A stretch of DNA of 64,000 nt from CBDFKU01 sp965248975 (GCA_965248975.1 CBDFKU010000011.1:1-64000); one strand, 5' to 3'; shown: positions 15,699-26,008, numbered from the stretch's first letter. Notes: generated by a model not told the origin, from the letters alone. Numbers and translations are program-made.

Positions 15699-17765
15699 AT
15701 GTGGCCAATCGCTACAGCAGCCATTATCGCGGGGATTGGGCTCCTCTTTGCGGCCCTGCTCGCCCTACGGGTAGTCAGGGCCGACGAGGGGAACGCCAGG
15801 ATGATAGCCATCGGCCAGGCCGTCAGAGAGGGGGCGCTGGCCTTCCTGCGCCGGGAGTACCTTACGCTTGTGCCCTTTGTCTTGGTCGTGGCCGTCGCCC
15901 TCTGGCTCCTGATCGATTGGTACACCGGTGACTCCTGGGTACCCCGAACGGCCATCGCCTACCTGGTTGGGACCGTCTGCTCGGCGACGGCGGGGTTCAT
16001 CGGCATGAGCGTGGCCATTCGCGCCAACACAAGGACTGCCGCCGCCGCCATGAAGGGTCTCAACCCTGCCCTGAGGATCGCTTTCTCCAGCGGAGCGGTC
16101 ATGGGGATAACCGTGGTGGGTGTCGGGCTTCTTGGCGTCAGCATTCTCTACGTCATCTTCGAGAACATCGACTACGTCATAGGCTTCGGCTTCGGCGCCT
16201 CGTCCATAGCGCTGTTCGCCAGGGTGGGTGGTGGCATATTCACGAAAGCAGCCGACGTGGGCGCCGACCTGGTGGGTAAGGTCGAGGTGGGCATCCCCGA
16301 GGACGACCCCCGGAACCCGGCGGTGATCGCGGACAACGTAGGCGACAACGTAGGGGACGTGGCCGGCATGGGGGCCGATCTCTTCGAGTCCTACGTCGGC
16401 TCCATCATCGCGGCCATCGCGCTGGCCGCGGCCGCGGTAGAGAGCATCCCCGGCCAGGACTGGAAGAGCGACGTGGCCGTTCTCCCGATCCTTATAGCTG
16501 GAATGGGAATCGTGGCCTCCATTCTGGGCACTTTCATCGTCAGGAGTGGTGAGAACGCCAACTTCGGGCAGCTTCTGTGGGCGCTGAGGCGGGGCATCTT
16601 CGCGTCGTCGGTGATGGTCCTGGTCTTTGCCCTTGGGGCGATCTACTGGCTGGACCTCGATGGGCTGATAGGCCCCACGGTCAGCGGCTTCGATATCTTC
16701 TGGGCGATAGCCGCGGGGCTGGGTGCCGGAGTGGTCATCGGGTTAACCACCGAGTTCTATACTTCCTACGACTACGGCCCCACCAAGCGGGTGGCGGAAG
16801 CCGCTCAGACCGGGGCGGCGACTACGATGATCAGTGGAATCGCCACTGGCATGCAGAGCACCGTTATCCCTGTACTGATCATAGGCGGGGCGATCCTGGC
16901 CGCCTTTGAGATGGCCGGCTTCTACGGTGTGGCCATGGCGGGGGTAGGCATGCTGTCGACCCTAGGCATCACTCTGGCGACCGATGCCTATGGCCCGGTG
17001 GCGGACAATGCCGGCGGCATAGCCGAGCAAGCCCAGCTGCCGCCCGAGGTCCGCCAGCGTACCGACTCTCTGGACGCCCTTGGCAACACCACCGCCGCCA
17101 CTGGCAAGGGGTTCGCCGTCGGATCAGCAGGCCTCACGGCCCTGGCCCTGCTGGCGGCCTACGGTCAGGCGGCGGACCTGGAGACGATAGACCTGCTGAA
17201 GCACACCACCCTTGTCGGGCTGCTGATTGGGGCCATGCTCCCCTTCCTGTTCTCCGCCATGACCATGCAGGCCGTAGGGCGGGCAGCTTTCGCCATCGTG
17301 AACGAGGTGCGGCGCCAGTTCCGCGAGATCCCGGGCATCATGGAAGGCACCGGTAGACCCGAGTACGCCCGTTGCGTGGATATCAGCACCAAGGGAGCGC
17401 TCAGGGAGATGATAATCCCCGGCCTGATGGCGGTCATAGTGCCGCTAGCCGCAGGTTTCATCCTGGGCATAGAGGCTCTGGGTGGGCTGCTGATCGGCGC
17501 CGTGGGGGCCGGGTTTGTCCTGGCCATCACCATGGCCAACGCCGGTGGGGCCTGGGACAACGCCAAAAAGTACATCGAGCTCGGCAACTACGGCGGCAAG
17601 GGCTCGGACCCGCACAAGGCCGCGGTGGAAGGCGACGTGGTGGGCGATCCCTTCAAAGACACCTCGGGCCCCTCTCTGAACATCCTGTTGAAGCTGATGG
17701 CCATCGTGTCCCTGGTGTTCGTCCCCGTCTTCCTCAAGGTGGAGCCCCTGATCGACAAGATCTAA
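15699..17765 (+). CDS. hppA: Membrane-bound ion-pumping pyrophosphatase, K+-dependent type
   Basis: 688 residues with about 16 membrane helices. It couples pyrophosphate hydrolysis to H+ and/or Na+ export. The PPi-binding motifs are present: VGADLVGKVE, then DNVGDNVGDVAGMGADLFES. The motif GNTTAATGKGF has Ala and Gly at the two positions that are Lys and Thr in K+-independent enzymes, so K+ dependence is predicted. Whether H+ or Na+ is pumped is not settled here. The ATG at 15699 has a GGGAG site and lies after the promoter. tRNA-Gly follows downstream. Confidence 0.95.
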   Translation: MWPIATAAIIAGIGLLFAALLALRVVRADEGNARMIAIGQAVREGALAFLRREYLTLVPFVLVVAVALWLLIDWYTGDSWVPRTAIAYLVGTVCSATAGFIGMSVAIRANTRTAAAAMKGLNPALRIAFSSGAVMGITVVGVGLLGVSILYVIFENIDYVIGFGFGASSIALFARVGGGIFTKAADVGADLVGKVEVGIPEDDPRNPAVIADNVGDNVGDVAGMGADLFESYVGSIIAAIALAAAAVESIPGQDWKSDVAVLPILIAGMGIVASILGTFIVRSGENANFGQLLWALRRGIFASSVMVLVFALGAIYWLDLDGLIGPTVSGFDIFWAIAAGLGAGVVIGLTTEFYTSYDYGPTKRVAEAAQTGAATTMISGIATGMQSTVIPVLIIGGAILAAFEMAGFYGVAMAGVGMLSTLGITLATDAYGPVADNAGGIAEQAQLPPEVRQRTDSLDALGNTTAATGKGFAVGSAGLTALALLAAYGQAADLETIDLLKHTTLVGLLIGAMLPFLFSAMTMQAVGRAAFAIVNEVRRQFREIPGIMEGTGRPEYARCVDISTKGALREMIIPGLMAVIVPLAAGFILGIEALGGLLIGAVGAGFVLAITMANAGGAWDNAKKYIELGNYGGKGSDPHKAAVEGDVVGDPFKDTSGPSLNILLKLMAIVSLVFVPVFLKVEPLIDKI

Positions 17766-17781
17766 GCGCCCCGGCTATAAT
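17752..17781 (+). promoter_or_regulatory. Promoter of tRNA-Gly
   Basis: TCGACA at 17752-17757, 18 bases, then a perfect TATAAT at 17776-17781. The -35 lies within the last codons of hppA. It is about 65 bases upstream of the mature tRNA. Confidence 0.55.
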
Positions 17782-17845
17782 AGTCTGGAGCCGCAGGGGC
17801 ACATTCCGTCTTCCTTCGGAGCGATGCCGCCTCGGCGCTCGTCCA

Positions 17846-17920
17846 GCGGGCGTAGCTCAGTGGTAGAGCGCTAGCCTTCCAAGCTAGCTGTCGTCGGTTC
17901 GATCCCGATCGCCCGCTCCA
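17846..17920 (+). tRNA. tRNA-Gly (TCC)
   Basis: The acceptor GCGGGCG pairs with CGCCCGC. The anticodon arm is CTAGC-CTTCCAA-GCTAG, giving anticodon TCC. The T arm contains GGTTCGATCC. The 3' CCA is encoded (17918-17920). Confidence 0.96.
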
Positions 17921-18021
17921 GCTTCAAACCTGAAAGCTAGCCTTTAGATAAAGCTATTCGTGTGGCTTGGCGGTGCGCTGTCGGACTTCGGCCCTTCCCA
18001 AGAACCTACTGCGCGGCCTGG

Positions 18022-19131
18022 TCAGTTACAGGCGTCATGGACCGCTTGAGAAATAGCGGCGAGCCGGGGGTTGTTTGTGTCACGGCCTCTGAACCCGTTG
18101 GTGATGTAGCCGACTGCCAGCCCGAGATTGAAGTCGGCCCAGCCGATCGAGGTCCCGGCTCCGCCGTGGCCGAATGTTTTCAGTGGGTCTCCCGCCGGTG
18201 TTCCCATCCTTTGGTCGGCTAACATCAGTCCCAAAGAACGTTGGGCGAAATCACCGAGCGAGGCATCTACACCTTCCACTTGCAGGCCGGTTGCTTCATC
18301 AACGGACCCGGCGGTTAAAACCTCTGTCCCATCAAGCGAACCGTGCCGCTCCATCATGGCGTAAAACCTTGCCAGGTCTGCCGCAGACGCGACTCCACCG
18401 GCTCCGGGCACTATGGATCTGAGAACCTCAGGTTCATTGAACGTGGAGGCGTACCCGTTTGGGTCCGCCTCGTCTTCCATCAAATGGATTCTCGACACAC
18501 TGCTCTCCTTACCAGACGGCAGACCTACGTGGGTATTGTTCATGCCAAGAGGCTCGGCAATCTCGTCGGCAAGGAATCTGTCGAGAGTACGGCCGTCAAT
18601 CCTGCGAACCAATTCGGCGATGACCCAGCCGTAATTGATCGGGTGATAGGCCATGACTTCTCCAGGAGGGTATTCAGGCGTAGCCTGTTCCATTGACCGG
18701 GTGACCTTGCTCCAGTTCGACCAGTCACTCCAAGGAAGTGTTTTCGGAGTTTCCGGGAAACCGCCCTGATGGGTCAGAATATGGCGTATGGTGACGCCTT
18801 CTTTTCCATGTTCGCTAAATTCGGGCCAGTATTTGGAAACGTGGTCGTCCCATGCCAGGCGCCCGTGCTCCTTCAACACATAGAGACAAGCGGCGGCCAG
18901 AGGTTTGGTGGATGAAAACAGGACGAACATCGTATCCGCTGAGACTGGCCGTCCGGAGCGGTTGTCGGCTACGCCGCCGTAGATATTCAACACCAAGCTG
19001 CCGTACCGGTAGACCGCCAGGCCAGCCCCGGGGTGGAGCCCACTATCGATCTGGTGGTCGAAGAGGTCTTTGACTTGTTCCAACTTCTTCCCGTCCATCG
19101 CAACGGAGCCTGGGGTGCTCAATGTGGCCAT
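18022..19131 (-). CDS. Class C beta-lactamase-fold serine hydrolase (esterase EstB-like)
   Basis: 369 residues. The catalytic SxxK is in VLFSSTKPLAA (about 70-80), the YxN is in YHPINYGWVIAEL, and an HGGAGTS stands in place of KTG. There is no signal peptide, so it is more likely a cytoplasmic esterase or peptidase than a true beta-lactamase. GGAGGAG lies just before the ATG at 19131. It is a single gene reading toward tRNA-Gly. Confidence 0.88.
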   Translation of the reverse strand: MATLSTPGSVAMDGKKLEQVKDLFDHQIDSGLHPGAGLAVYRYGSLVLNIYGGVADNRSGRPVSADTMFVLFSSTKPLAAACLYVLKEHGRLAWDDHVSKYWPEFSEHGKEGVTIRHILTHQGGFPETPKTLPWSDWSNWSKVTRSMEQATPEYPPGEVMAYHPINYGWVIAELVRRIDGRTLDRFLADEIAEPLGMNNTHVGLPSGKESSVSRIHLMEDEADPNGYASTFNEPEVLRSIVPGAGGVASAADLARFYAMMERHGSLDGTEVLTAGSVDEATGLQVEGVDASLGDFAQRSLGLMLADQRMGTPAGDPLKTFGHGGAGTSIGWADFNLGLAVGYITNGFRGRDTNNPRLAAISQAVHDACN

Positions 19132-19346
19132 AACGTCTCCTCCACATATGATTGGCCCATTCTAGCACGGCATCTAATAACCCCGCTAAGGAACTGCGTG
19201 TCGGTTAAATACCTGCGCACATTCCCCTCCCTGAGAGCACTCGCTTTGTATTCTCCGATCCCCATCGCCCGTTCCCGCCACTACCTGGCACGACCGCCCC
19301 TATTCGGCTATCCGTAACATTTTTTCTTATTGCAGAGACCACACAA

Positions 19347-19377
19347 GGGGCCGGATCGCCTTGGACGATCCGGCCCC
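19347..19377 (-). terminator. Strong hairpin terminator downstream of the MMPL gene
   Basis: A perfect 12-base-pair stem (GGGGCCGGATCG with CGATCCGGCCCC) and a 7-base loop, 31 bases after the MMPL stop. It has no clear U-run on either strand, so termination by this hairpin is an inference from its strength and position. Confidence 0.6.
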
Positions 19378-19407
19378 TATAGCCGTTCAGGGATTGGGCC
19401 CGGTTCC

Positions 19408-21711
19408 TTAGTCGGCACCCTCGGCAGTGAGGGCCACGGCAGGGGCTCCGAGGGGGACCGTGGTCTCCTCCTCGTGACCCGTCTTGGGCAGCCAGTCCAG
19501 CCACCTGGGCAGGTACCAGTTCCAGTCACCTAGCAGCTTCATGCTGGCCGGCAGCAGAACCGTTCGGATCAGTGTAGCGTCGATCAGCACCGCAACACCA
19601 AGCCCGACTCCCATCTGCTGCGTGTCTATTTGCCGCCCCAGGGCGAAAGTGCCGAAGACACCCACCATGATCGCTGCCGCGCTGGTTATCTGTCCAGCCG
19701 TGATCTTGATCCCTCTAGACACCGACTCTTCGTTACTGTACCCCTGGTCATGGGACTCTTTGATCCGGCTGAGCATAAGCATGTGATAGTCCATAGACAG
19801 CCCGAACAGGATGGCGAAGAGGAACAGGGGCAGCCACGGTCCGATCACCCCCGGGGCCTCGGAGCCGAGTAGGCTGATTCCCCAGCCCCACTGGAACACC
19901 ATCACCACCACTCCATACGCGGCGCCCACGGACAGCAGGTTCAGTAGGATGGCCTTCACCGGAATCACGATGGAGCGGAACATCACCAGCAGGAGCAGGA
20001 AGGCCAGCCCCAGCACGAAGGCGAACACGTAGGGGGCCGCGTCGACCATCTTATCAGTGAAGTCCATGCTGCCGGCGGTCATCCCGCTGACATACACCTG
20101 GGCGTCGCTGCCGACGAAGGCTTCGGGTATTATGTCATCGCGCAGGCGCCTGACTGCGTTCTCCGATACCTCCTCGTCCACGCCACCCTCTAAGGGCACC
20201 TGCACATAGAGGAGGTTGCCCGCGGCGTTAACCGTTACCTCGGAGGGCGCGAAGAAGGTGTCATCGCTCTCCAGTCTCTCGATGAGCCTGTTTACCGAGC
20301 CTTGCACACCCGCGGAGTTTACGTCAGGAGAGTCTACGATGATCCAAGCGGGCTCCGCCAGGCCGGCGCTGAAGTGCTCTTCCAGTAGCTGGAGGGCCCG
20401 CTTGCCTTCGACCGCGTCGTGGTAGGAGTCCGAGCCGTTGGCGAAGGCAAGGTTCAACGAGAACAGCGGTATCGACAGGGCGATGAGTGCGCCCGTGGTG
20501 ACCGTAGCCAGTATGGCGGGCCGAGCCAGCACCTTGTCGGTTATGGCGCCCCAGACACCGCCGCCATTGTCCTCCTTGCTCTCCCGCCCGATGATGGGCA
20601 GCCGTAGCCTGTTAACGTTGTCGCCCAGAATCCCCAGAATGGCGGGCAGCAGAGTCAAGGAGGCCGCCAGGGCCAGGAATACGACGATAATGACTGCTGC
20701 GGACAGAGCGATAAAGAGCGCGCTGTCGGTGATCATCAACCCTGCCAGGGACAGCAGCACGGTTACACCGGCGTAGAACACTGCCCTACCGGTAGTGTTG
20801 CACGCTACCGTGATGGCCTCAAGCTTGGGTCTGCCGGCTCTCCGCTCGTTGCGGTAGCGACTGACGATGAACAGGGAGTAGTCTACGCCCACCGCCATTC
20901 CCATCAGGAGCACTACCTGGGCGACAAACTCGACCATTGGAAACACGTGGCTCACCAGGGCAGCTACGCCCAGCGCAGTGAAGATGGCACTCACCGCCAT
21001 GATAAGGGGTACGGTCGCAGCCACAACTCCGCGGAAGGCGATCAGCATCAGGCCAAGCACCAGTGCCATGGTCACTAGGATCATGTTCGCGAAGTCTTCC
21101 TGGTCGATGTCATCCAACTGCTTTTGTAAAGAGGCGGAACCAGCGATGGCTATCTCGAAGCCATTGGCGTCCTCTGCGGCCGCGTGGACCGTATCGAGAA
21201 TGGCATCGACCTTCTTATCCGCATCATCGAGATCGCCCTGGATCACGACCTCGGCCAGCAGCACGTTCCCGTTTTCCGATACCATATTCGGAGCGTTGGT
21301 ATCGTAGGAGCTGGCCACGGACTCGACCTCGGGAAGGGCCCTCAGGTCCTGGACCAGTCCCTCCACCGTGGAGCGAAAGACGGGGTCGTCTACGCTGAGG
21401 GATGAGCTACTGAAGACGAGCTGCTCGGTGGGGACGGCAACAACGTCGAATCTATCTTCGACAAGGTCAAACCCAATGCCTGACTCGCCTTCGCCGTTGT
21501 AGTCTAACTCCTTCGTTTCCACGCTGCTCATTACGAATATCGCCAGAACCAGTACCAGCACCGAGCCGGCGACCACCCACCACTTGTGGCGGGCGCTCCA
21601 GCTGGCGATTCTGCCAGTGAAGGAGAGACCGGACTCGCCGCTGCTAGAGTGGCTTTTCAGGTAATCCTTCTCAAGGGCTCCCTTGATTCGTCGGACACCA
21701 CTGTTATTCAT
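19408..21711 (-). CDS. MMPL/RND-family membrane transporter
   Basis: 767 residues in two similar halves, each with one membrane helix, a large extracytoplasmic domain and five more helices, giving about 12 helices in all. The first helix is near 30-55. MGMAVGVDYSLFIVSRYRNE in half one and LFGLSMDYHMLMLSRIKES in half two are the RND/MMPL motif with the proton-relay acid. Members export lipids, drugs or pigments; the cargo is unknown. The ATG at 21711 follows GGGAGGGGAG. It stands alone, with a terminator after it. Confidence 0.9.
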   Translation of the reverse strand: MNNSGVRRIKGALEKDYLKSHSSSGESGLSFTGRIASWSARHKWWVVAGSVLVLVLAIFVMSSVETKELDYNGEGESGIGFDLVEDRFDVVAVPTEQLVFSSSSLSVDDPVFRSTVEGLVQDLRALPEVESVASSYDTNAPNMVSENGNVLLAEVVIQGDLDDADKKVDAILDTVHAAAEDANGFEIAIAGSASLQKQLDDIDQEDFANMILVTMALVLGLMLIAFRGVVAATVPLIMAVSAIFTALGVAALVSHVFPMVEFVAQVVLLMGMAVGVDYSLFIVSRYRNERRAGRPKLEAITVACNTTGRAVFYAGVTVLLSLAGLMITDSALFIALSAAVIIVVFLALAASLTLLPAILGILGDNVNRLRLPIIGRESKEDNGGGVWGAITDKVLARPAILATVTTGALIALSIPLFSLNLAFANGSDSYHDAVEGKRALQLLEEHFSAGLAEPAWIIVDSPDVNSAGVQGSVNRLIERLESDDTFFAPSEVTVNAAGNLLYVQVPLEGGVDEEVSENAVRRLRDDIIPEAFVGSDAQVYVSGMTAGSMDFTDKMVDAAPYVFAFVLGLAFLLLLVMFRSIVIPVKAILLNLLSVGAAYGVVVMVFQWGWGISLLGSEAPGVIGPWLPLFLFAILFGLSMDYHMLMLSRIKESHDQGYSNEESVSRGIKITAGQITSAAAIMVGVFGTFALGRQIDTQQMGVGLGVAVLIDATLIRTVLLPASMKLLGDWNWYLPRWLDWLPKTGHEEETTVPLGAPAVALTAEGAD

Positions 21712-22097
21712 GGCTCCCCTCCCTTTTTCGTTCGTTGCTGATCATTGTGCGCCATGACTCGACGACCTTCATCGGCAGGATTGATGATTTTGGGATGGAC
21801 AAAGGTGGGGCGCCCGGCCTCGGCCACTCGACCGATAGCGGCATCATCCTTTAGTATGATCCTTGCTCGGCCCGTAGCTGACGGCCTCGTCGCTGTGCTT
21901 GACGCCAAAGTGGGCCATGGCTACACTTGATTGGCAGCTAGGCCATTATGAAAAGGAGCCATCGACTGGATGACAGATGTCCTTTCGCTCATCACTGATG
22001 ATGTAATGATGATGAACTGCCTACCGCTCTCCTTACCATTGGGACGAATCCCGGTTACGCCATCGATGGGAGCGTCGTTTCCCAGGGAGGAAAACGT
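21712..22097. other. Intergenic region between MMPL and the solute-binding protein genes
   Basis: 386 bases between divergent genes. On the minus strand a 66-codon frame (21708-21908) overlaps the MMPL start as ATGA, but its product resembles nothing known to me and its coding status is doubtful. The rest has short GATGATG-type repeats near 21990-22015 and the GGAGG site of the downstream gene. No confident promoter. Confidence 0.4.
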
Positions 22098-23465
22098 ATG
22101 AGGAGCTACCCCTTGTCCTTCCAACCCGTGGGTTCGCGGGCCATCAGCGTCCGGCGTGGGCTTCTCCTGCTGGCGACGCTGACAGCAGCTACGGTCCTCT
22201 TTGGGGCCTGTGGCGGCGGCTCGAACGACGCCGGGGAGAACGGAGAGCAGGTCCAGCTCGTATACCAGGACTGGCGGTCTGAGTGGTTTCCACCTATGGC
22301 CCAGGCTATGCTGGACGAGTTCCACGCCACCCACCCGAACATTCACGTCTTCTACTCGCCCGACCCTGAGCACGTGGAAGAAACGATGCTGGCGGAGATG
22401 CAGGCTGGCACGGCGGCCGACGTTTTCCAGGGCTGCTGCACCTTCTTCCCCATATAGGCGCAGGAAGGCTTTGCCCTGGACCTTCGTCCCTTCGTCGAGG
22501 CGGACCTGGATAAGTCCTTAATAGATGACTGGGACTCCGCCCAGTACGAATCGTTCTTCACCAAGGACGGCAGGCAGTACGGACTGCCCAAGTACCACGG
22601 CGCTCTGGCCCTGTACTACAACAAAGACCTCTTCGACCAGTACGGGGTGGAGTATCCCGATGAAAGCTGGAACCACGACGATTATCTGGCGGCCATGAAG
22701 CTTCTGACCCACGACCGGGACGGCGACGGTCGTACCGACCTGTGGGGCAGCATGGTCGACATATCGTGGGACCGGATTCAGATGCACGTGAACGGCTGGG
22801 GCGGCCATCTGGTGGACCCGAAAGACCCCACCAGATGCGCCATGGACCGGCCCGAGGCCAGGGACGCCCTTGAGTGGATACGGGCTCGCATGTGGGACGA
22901 CAAAGTGATGGCCACGTTCCTGGATATACAAAACCTGGGTACGCGCGACTCCTTCATATCCCAGAGGATCGCCATGGTGGAGGACGGTTCGTGGGCGCTG
23001 AAGGACATCCTGGCCAAGTCCGACTTCCGAGTCGGGGTGGCCCCCTTCCCGGCAGGGCCTGTCCGGCGGGTCACCCTGGCGACTACGGATGGATACGGGA
23101 TCTACTCCAGGACCAAGCACCCCGAGGCGGCCTGGGAGCTGGTCAAATTCCTTATCAGCAAGGAATACGGCCTGGCCATGGCCCGGGCCAATTTCCTGCA
23201 GCCTGCACGGGAGTCCCTGGTGGATGAGTGGGCAGGTTTCGTTCGTGAGGAGTTCCCCGAGAAAGCCAGGGACGTCGACATCGCCGCCTTCGCCGACGGA
23301 CACGTGAAAGGCTACTCTGTGACTTCCGAGGTGTTCCCCAACATGGCCGACGCCACACGGCTGACGTACGACGCATGGTTCCAGATCTTTACCGTGGGGC
23401 AGGCACCCGTTGACGACATGGAGGCGGTTTGCAGCCAGATCGAAGCAGCCCAAGGCGGGATTTAG
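22098..23465 (+). pseudogene. Extracellular solute-binding lipoprotein (family 1), interrupted by an amber codon
   Basis: A lipoprotein signal peptide (LLLATLTAATVLFGACGGG, lipobox cysteine near residue 40) is followed by a sugar-type periplasmic-binding protein. The frame is broken once, by TAG at 22455-22457 (codon 120) in the context FFPI-TAG-AQEGFALDLRPF, where related proteins usually have Trp. The rest, to 23465, is intact (GLPKYHGALALYYNKDLF, DRDGDGRTDLWG). A single G-to-A change would restore it. No permease or ATPase is encoded nearby. The next gene downstream is a sensor kinase, so the protein may feed a signal to it rather than serve transport. Confidence 0.82.
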
Positions 23466-23476
23466 TAGGAGGGTTC

Positions 23477-26008
23477 ATGCCAACGGGGGTCAGCGGCATG
23501 TTCTTCCCGGCCGCCCGTATCTTGTCGTTCCTGGGAAGGAGCCTGCGCACAAAGATAATCGCCTGGTTCTTCGTTCCGACGGCGATTATTCTGGTAGCCG
23601 TTGCCCTGGTCAACTTCTACTCCTATCAGGACGTGACCGAGGACCTGGTTATCGAGCGCGATCAGGACAGGACCCACCTGTCGGCCGTGCAGTTGGAGAC
23701 CCAGCTCGAAGACTACACCGACCTCTTGGCCGACGTTGCTCGTGACTCCAGCTTCTTCAGTGAGGACCCTCTGAGCCAACAGAACGCCCTGAACCAGGTG
23801 CGCAGCCGGCTGCTTGTGTTCGACGGGGGTGTCCTGGCCCTGAACAGCAAAGGCACCGTGGCAGCAGCGCTACCCGAGAGTCCGGATATAATCGGACAGA
23901 ACTGGTCCAATACCGAGACTTTCCAACTAATGCTCCGGACTCCTGGCCCCCTGTTCTCGAACATCCTGGAAGGGGGGCCTCAGGGACCTCCTATCGCCAC
24001 CGCCGCTGTGCCAGTGGTGGGGGAGCGGGGCGCGCTCCTCGGGTCATTGGTTGGCAGATTCGTCCTGACTGAGACGGCGGTCAGCTCTTTCTACGGGACC
24101 ATCGTGAAGCTGCGCCCGGGGCAGAGCAGCCGGACTTACCTGGTGGATGCTAGGGGCCGAGTGATCTTCCACTCCCGGGCCGACCAGATCGGTGCGGACT
24201 TCTCGGCTCAGCCGGCAGTCCGTCAGGTCCTGGATGGGCAGGTGGGTGCGATAAGGACCGAAGATTTCGACGGAGCCGACATCGTAGCGGGATTCGCCCC
24301 CGTGCCCGGAACGCCGTGGAGCCTGGTCACCGAAGAGAGCTGGAGCGTGCTGACCAGCGGCAGCCAGGGCTACCAGCGATTCCTCATATTGCTGCTGGCC
24401 CTGGGTGTGGCCGTGCCCATCCTCTTCGTCGTGATTGGGCTTAGAAGGATCATGAGGCCCTTGGAGCACCTGGTGGGTGCCGCCAGGGAGGTGGCCCGGG
24501 GTAACTTCGGCCAGAGCATAAACGTCACGTCCAGGGACGAAATCGGGCAGCTGGCCGCGGAGTTCAACCTCATGGCGGCCCAACTCAAGGAATCGTATCA
24601 GGACCTGGAGCAGCGAGTCGCCGACCGGACGGAGGAGCTGCGAGAGAGCGAGGAGAGGTTCCGCGCCCTCTTCGAGGATTCCCGGGACGCGATCTTCATC
24701 AGCTCCGACGGCAATGTGATCGCCGCCAATCAGGCGGCCCTGGAGATGTTCGGGTTCACCAGGGAGGAGGCCAACGGCTCCGTCGTGAGCGATCGATACG
24801 CCGACCCTGCTGACCAGGGTAGGTTCCGGAAGGCTATCGAGGCGGCGGGGTCCATCACGGACTTCGAGGTCAAGCTGCGCAGGAAAGATGGCACCGTGAT
24901 GGACTGTCTCCTCACTGCCTCCATAAGGCGCGGTGTTGACGGTGATGGCGGTGGAGAGATCCAGGGACTCGTCCGGGACATAACCCAGGCCAAGCGGGCT
25001 GAGGAAGAGCTAAGGCAGAGCGAGGAGCGGCTACGCAACGTGGTGGCCGGGGCTCCCATCGTCCTGTTCGCCCTGAATCGTGACGGGCTGTTCACATTCT
25101 CCGAAGGTAGTGGACTCGGGGCCCTGGGGCTCGAGCCGGGTGAGGTGGTGGGCAAATCGGTCTTCGAGATTTACCACGATGTTCCTCAGATCGGAGAAAA
25201 CGTACGCCGCGCCCTGGCCGGCGAGGAGTTTACGTCGACTGTGGAGGCACCCGGGCTCACCTTCGAGACCAGGTACTCGCCGCTGCGGGGCGAAGATGGC
25301 CAGGTCGCCGGGGTCATCGGTGTCGCCACCGACATCACCGAGCGCAAGAAGGCCGAAGACGAGCTGGTCGAGCAGGCCCGGGAGCTGGCAGTGCTTGAAG
25401 AGCGGAACCGCATGGCCCGCGAGATCCACGATACCCTGGCCCAGGGGTTCACCGGAATCGTCCTCCAACTGGAAGCCGCCGAGCAAGCCATGGACGGCAG
25501 CCCCGCCGAGGCTCCGGGACACCTTACCAGGGCCAAGGGCCTGGCCAGGGAAAGTCTCCAGGAAGCCCGGCGCTCGGTATGGAACCTGCCGCCCGATACC
25601 CTGGAGCGGCTGCCCCTGGGCGCCGCCTTGCAGGAAGAGGTCCGGCGGTTCGATTCCGAAGGCCGGGAGAAGGCTACATTCAGCCTTTCCGGTGAGCACC
25701 GGGACCTGCCAGCTAACACCCAGGCCTCCTTGCTCCGCATCTGCCAGGAGTCCCTCACGAATGTGAGACGTCATGCCCAGGCTTCCAACGTCAAGGTAGA
25801 GCTGACCTTCGACTCCAAGACCGTAAGCCTCTCAGTCCAGGACGACGGCGCGGGCCTGGACTCCGGTGGAGCCACGGTCGATGGGGAGCGAAAGGGCTTC
25901 GGCCTGACGGGCATGGAGCAGCGCGCCCGCCTGCTGGGAGGGAGCTTCGATATAAAGAGCCGCCGGGGCAAGGGTACTCAGGTGGAAGTAAGGATACCGG
26001 CGCCGTAG
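23477..26008 (+). CDS. Membrane sensor histidine kinase (Cache-HAMP-PAS-PAS, NarL/DegS type)
   Basis: 843 residues from the ATG at 23477, preceded by TAGGAGGG. Order: a membrane helix (about 32-52), a Cache-type extracytoplasmic sensor (about 55-290), a second helix (about 305-325), HAMP (about 330-380), a coiled coil, two PAS domains (about 395-510 and 525-640), then HisKA_3 with the phospho-acceptor histidine in RMAREIHDTLAQGF, and HATPase_c (NVRRHAQASNVKV, DDGAGLD, GFGLTGMEQRARLL). It phosphorylates the response regulator encoded 43 bases downstream. The binding lipoprotein upstream is a possible co-sensor. Confidence 0.92.
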   Translation: MPTGVSGMFFPAARILSFLGRSLRTKIIAWFFVPTAIILVAVALVNFYSYQDVTEDLVIERDQDRTHLSAVQLETQLEDYTDLLADVARDSSFFSEDPLSQQNALNQVRSRLLVFDGGVLALNSKGTVAAALPESPDIIGQNWSNTETFQLMLRTPGPLFSNILEGGPQGPPIATAAVPVVGERGALLGSLVGRFVLTETAVSSFYGTIVKLRPGQSSRTYLVDARGRVIFHSRADQIGADFSAQPAVRQVLDGQVGAIRTEDFDGADIVAGFAPVPGTPWSLVTEESWSVLTSGSQGYQRFLILLLALGVAVPILFVVIGLRRIMRPLEHLVGAAREVARGNFGQSINVTSRDEIGQLAAEFNLMAAQLKESYQDLEQRVADRTEELRESEERFRALFEDSRDAIFISSDGNVIAANQAALEMFGFTREEANGSVVSDRYADPADQGRFRKAIEAAGSITDFEVKLRRKDGTVMDCLLTASIRRGVDGDGGGEIQGLVRDITQAKRAEEELRQSEERLRNVVAGAPIVLFALNRDGLFTFSEGSGLGALGLEPGEVVGKSVFEIYHDVPQIGENVRRALAGEEFTSTVEAPGLTFETRYSPLRGEDGQVAGVIGVATDITERKKAEDELVEQARELAVLEERNRMAREIHDTLAQGFTGIVLQLEAAEQAMDGSPAEAPGHLTRAKGLARESLQEARRSVWNLPPDTLERLPLGAALQEEVRRFDSEGREKATFSLSGEHRDLPANTQASLLRICQESLTNVRRHAQASNVKVELTFDSKTVSLSVQDDGAGLDSGGATVDGERKGFGLTGMEQRARLLGGSFDIKSRRGKGTQVEVRIPAP

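Noticed and set aside
18022..19131. Antibiotic-resistance beta-lactamase
   Set aside because: The fold and SxxK/YxN motifs are shared with esterases; no signal peptide and HGG in place of KTG point away from a true beta-lactamase.
21708..21908. 66-codon frame overlapping the MMPL start as ATGA
   Set aside because: The overlap is tempting, but the product has no recognisable features and the initial codons look random. Left as a note on the intergenic region.
22455..22457. TAG read as pyrrolysine
   Set aside because: The host shows no sign of a Pyl system and TAG ends other genes here; the site aligns with Trp, so a nonsense change is simpler.
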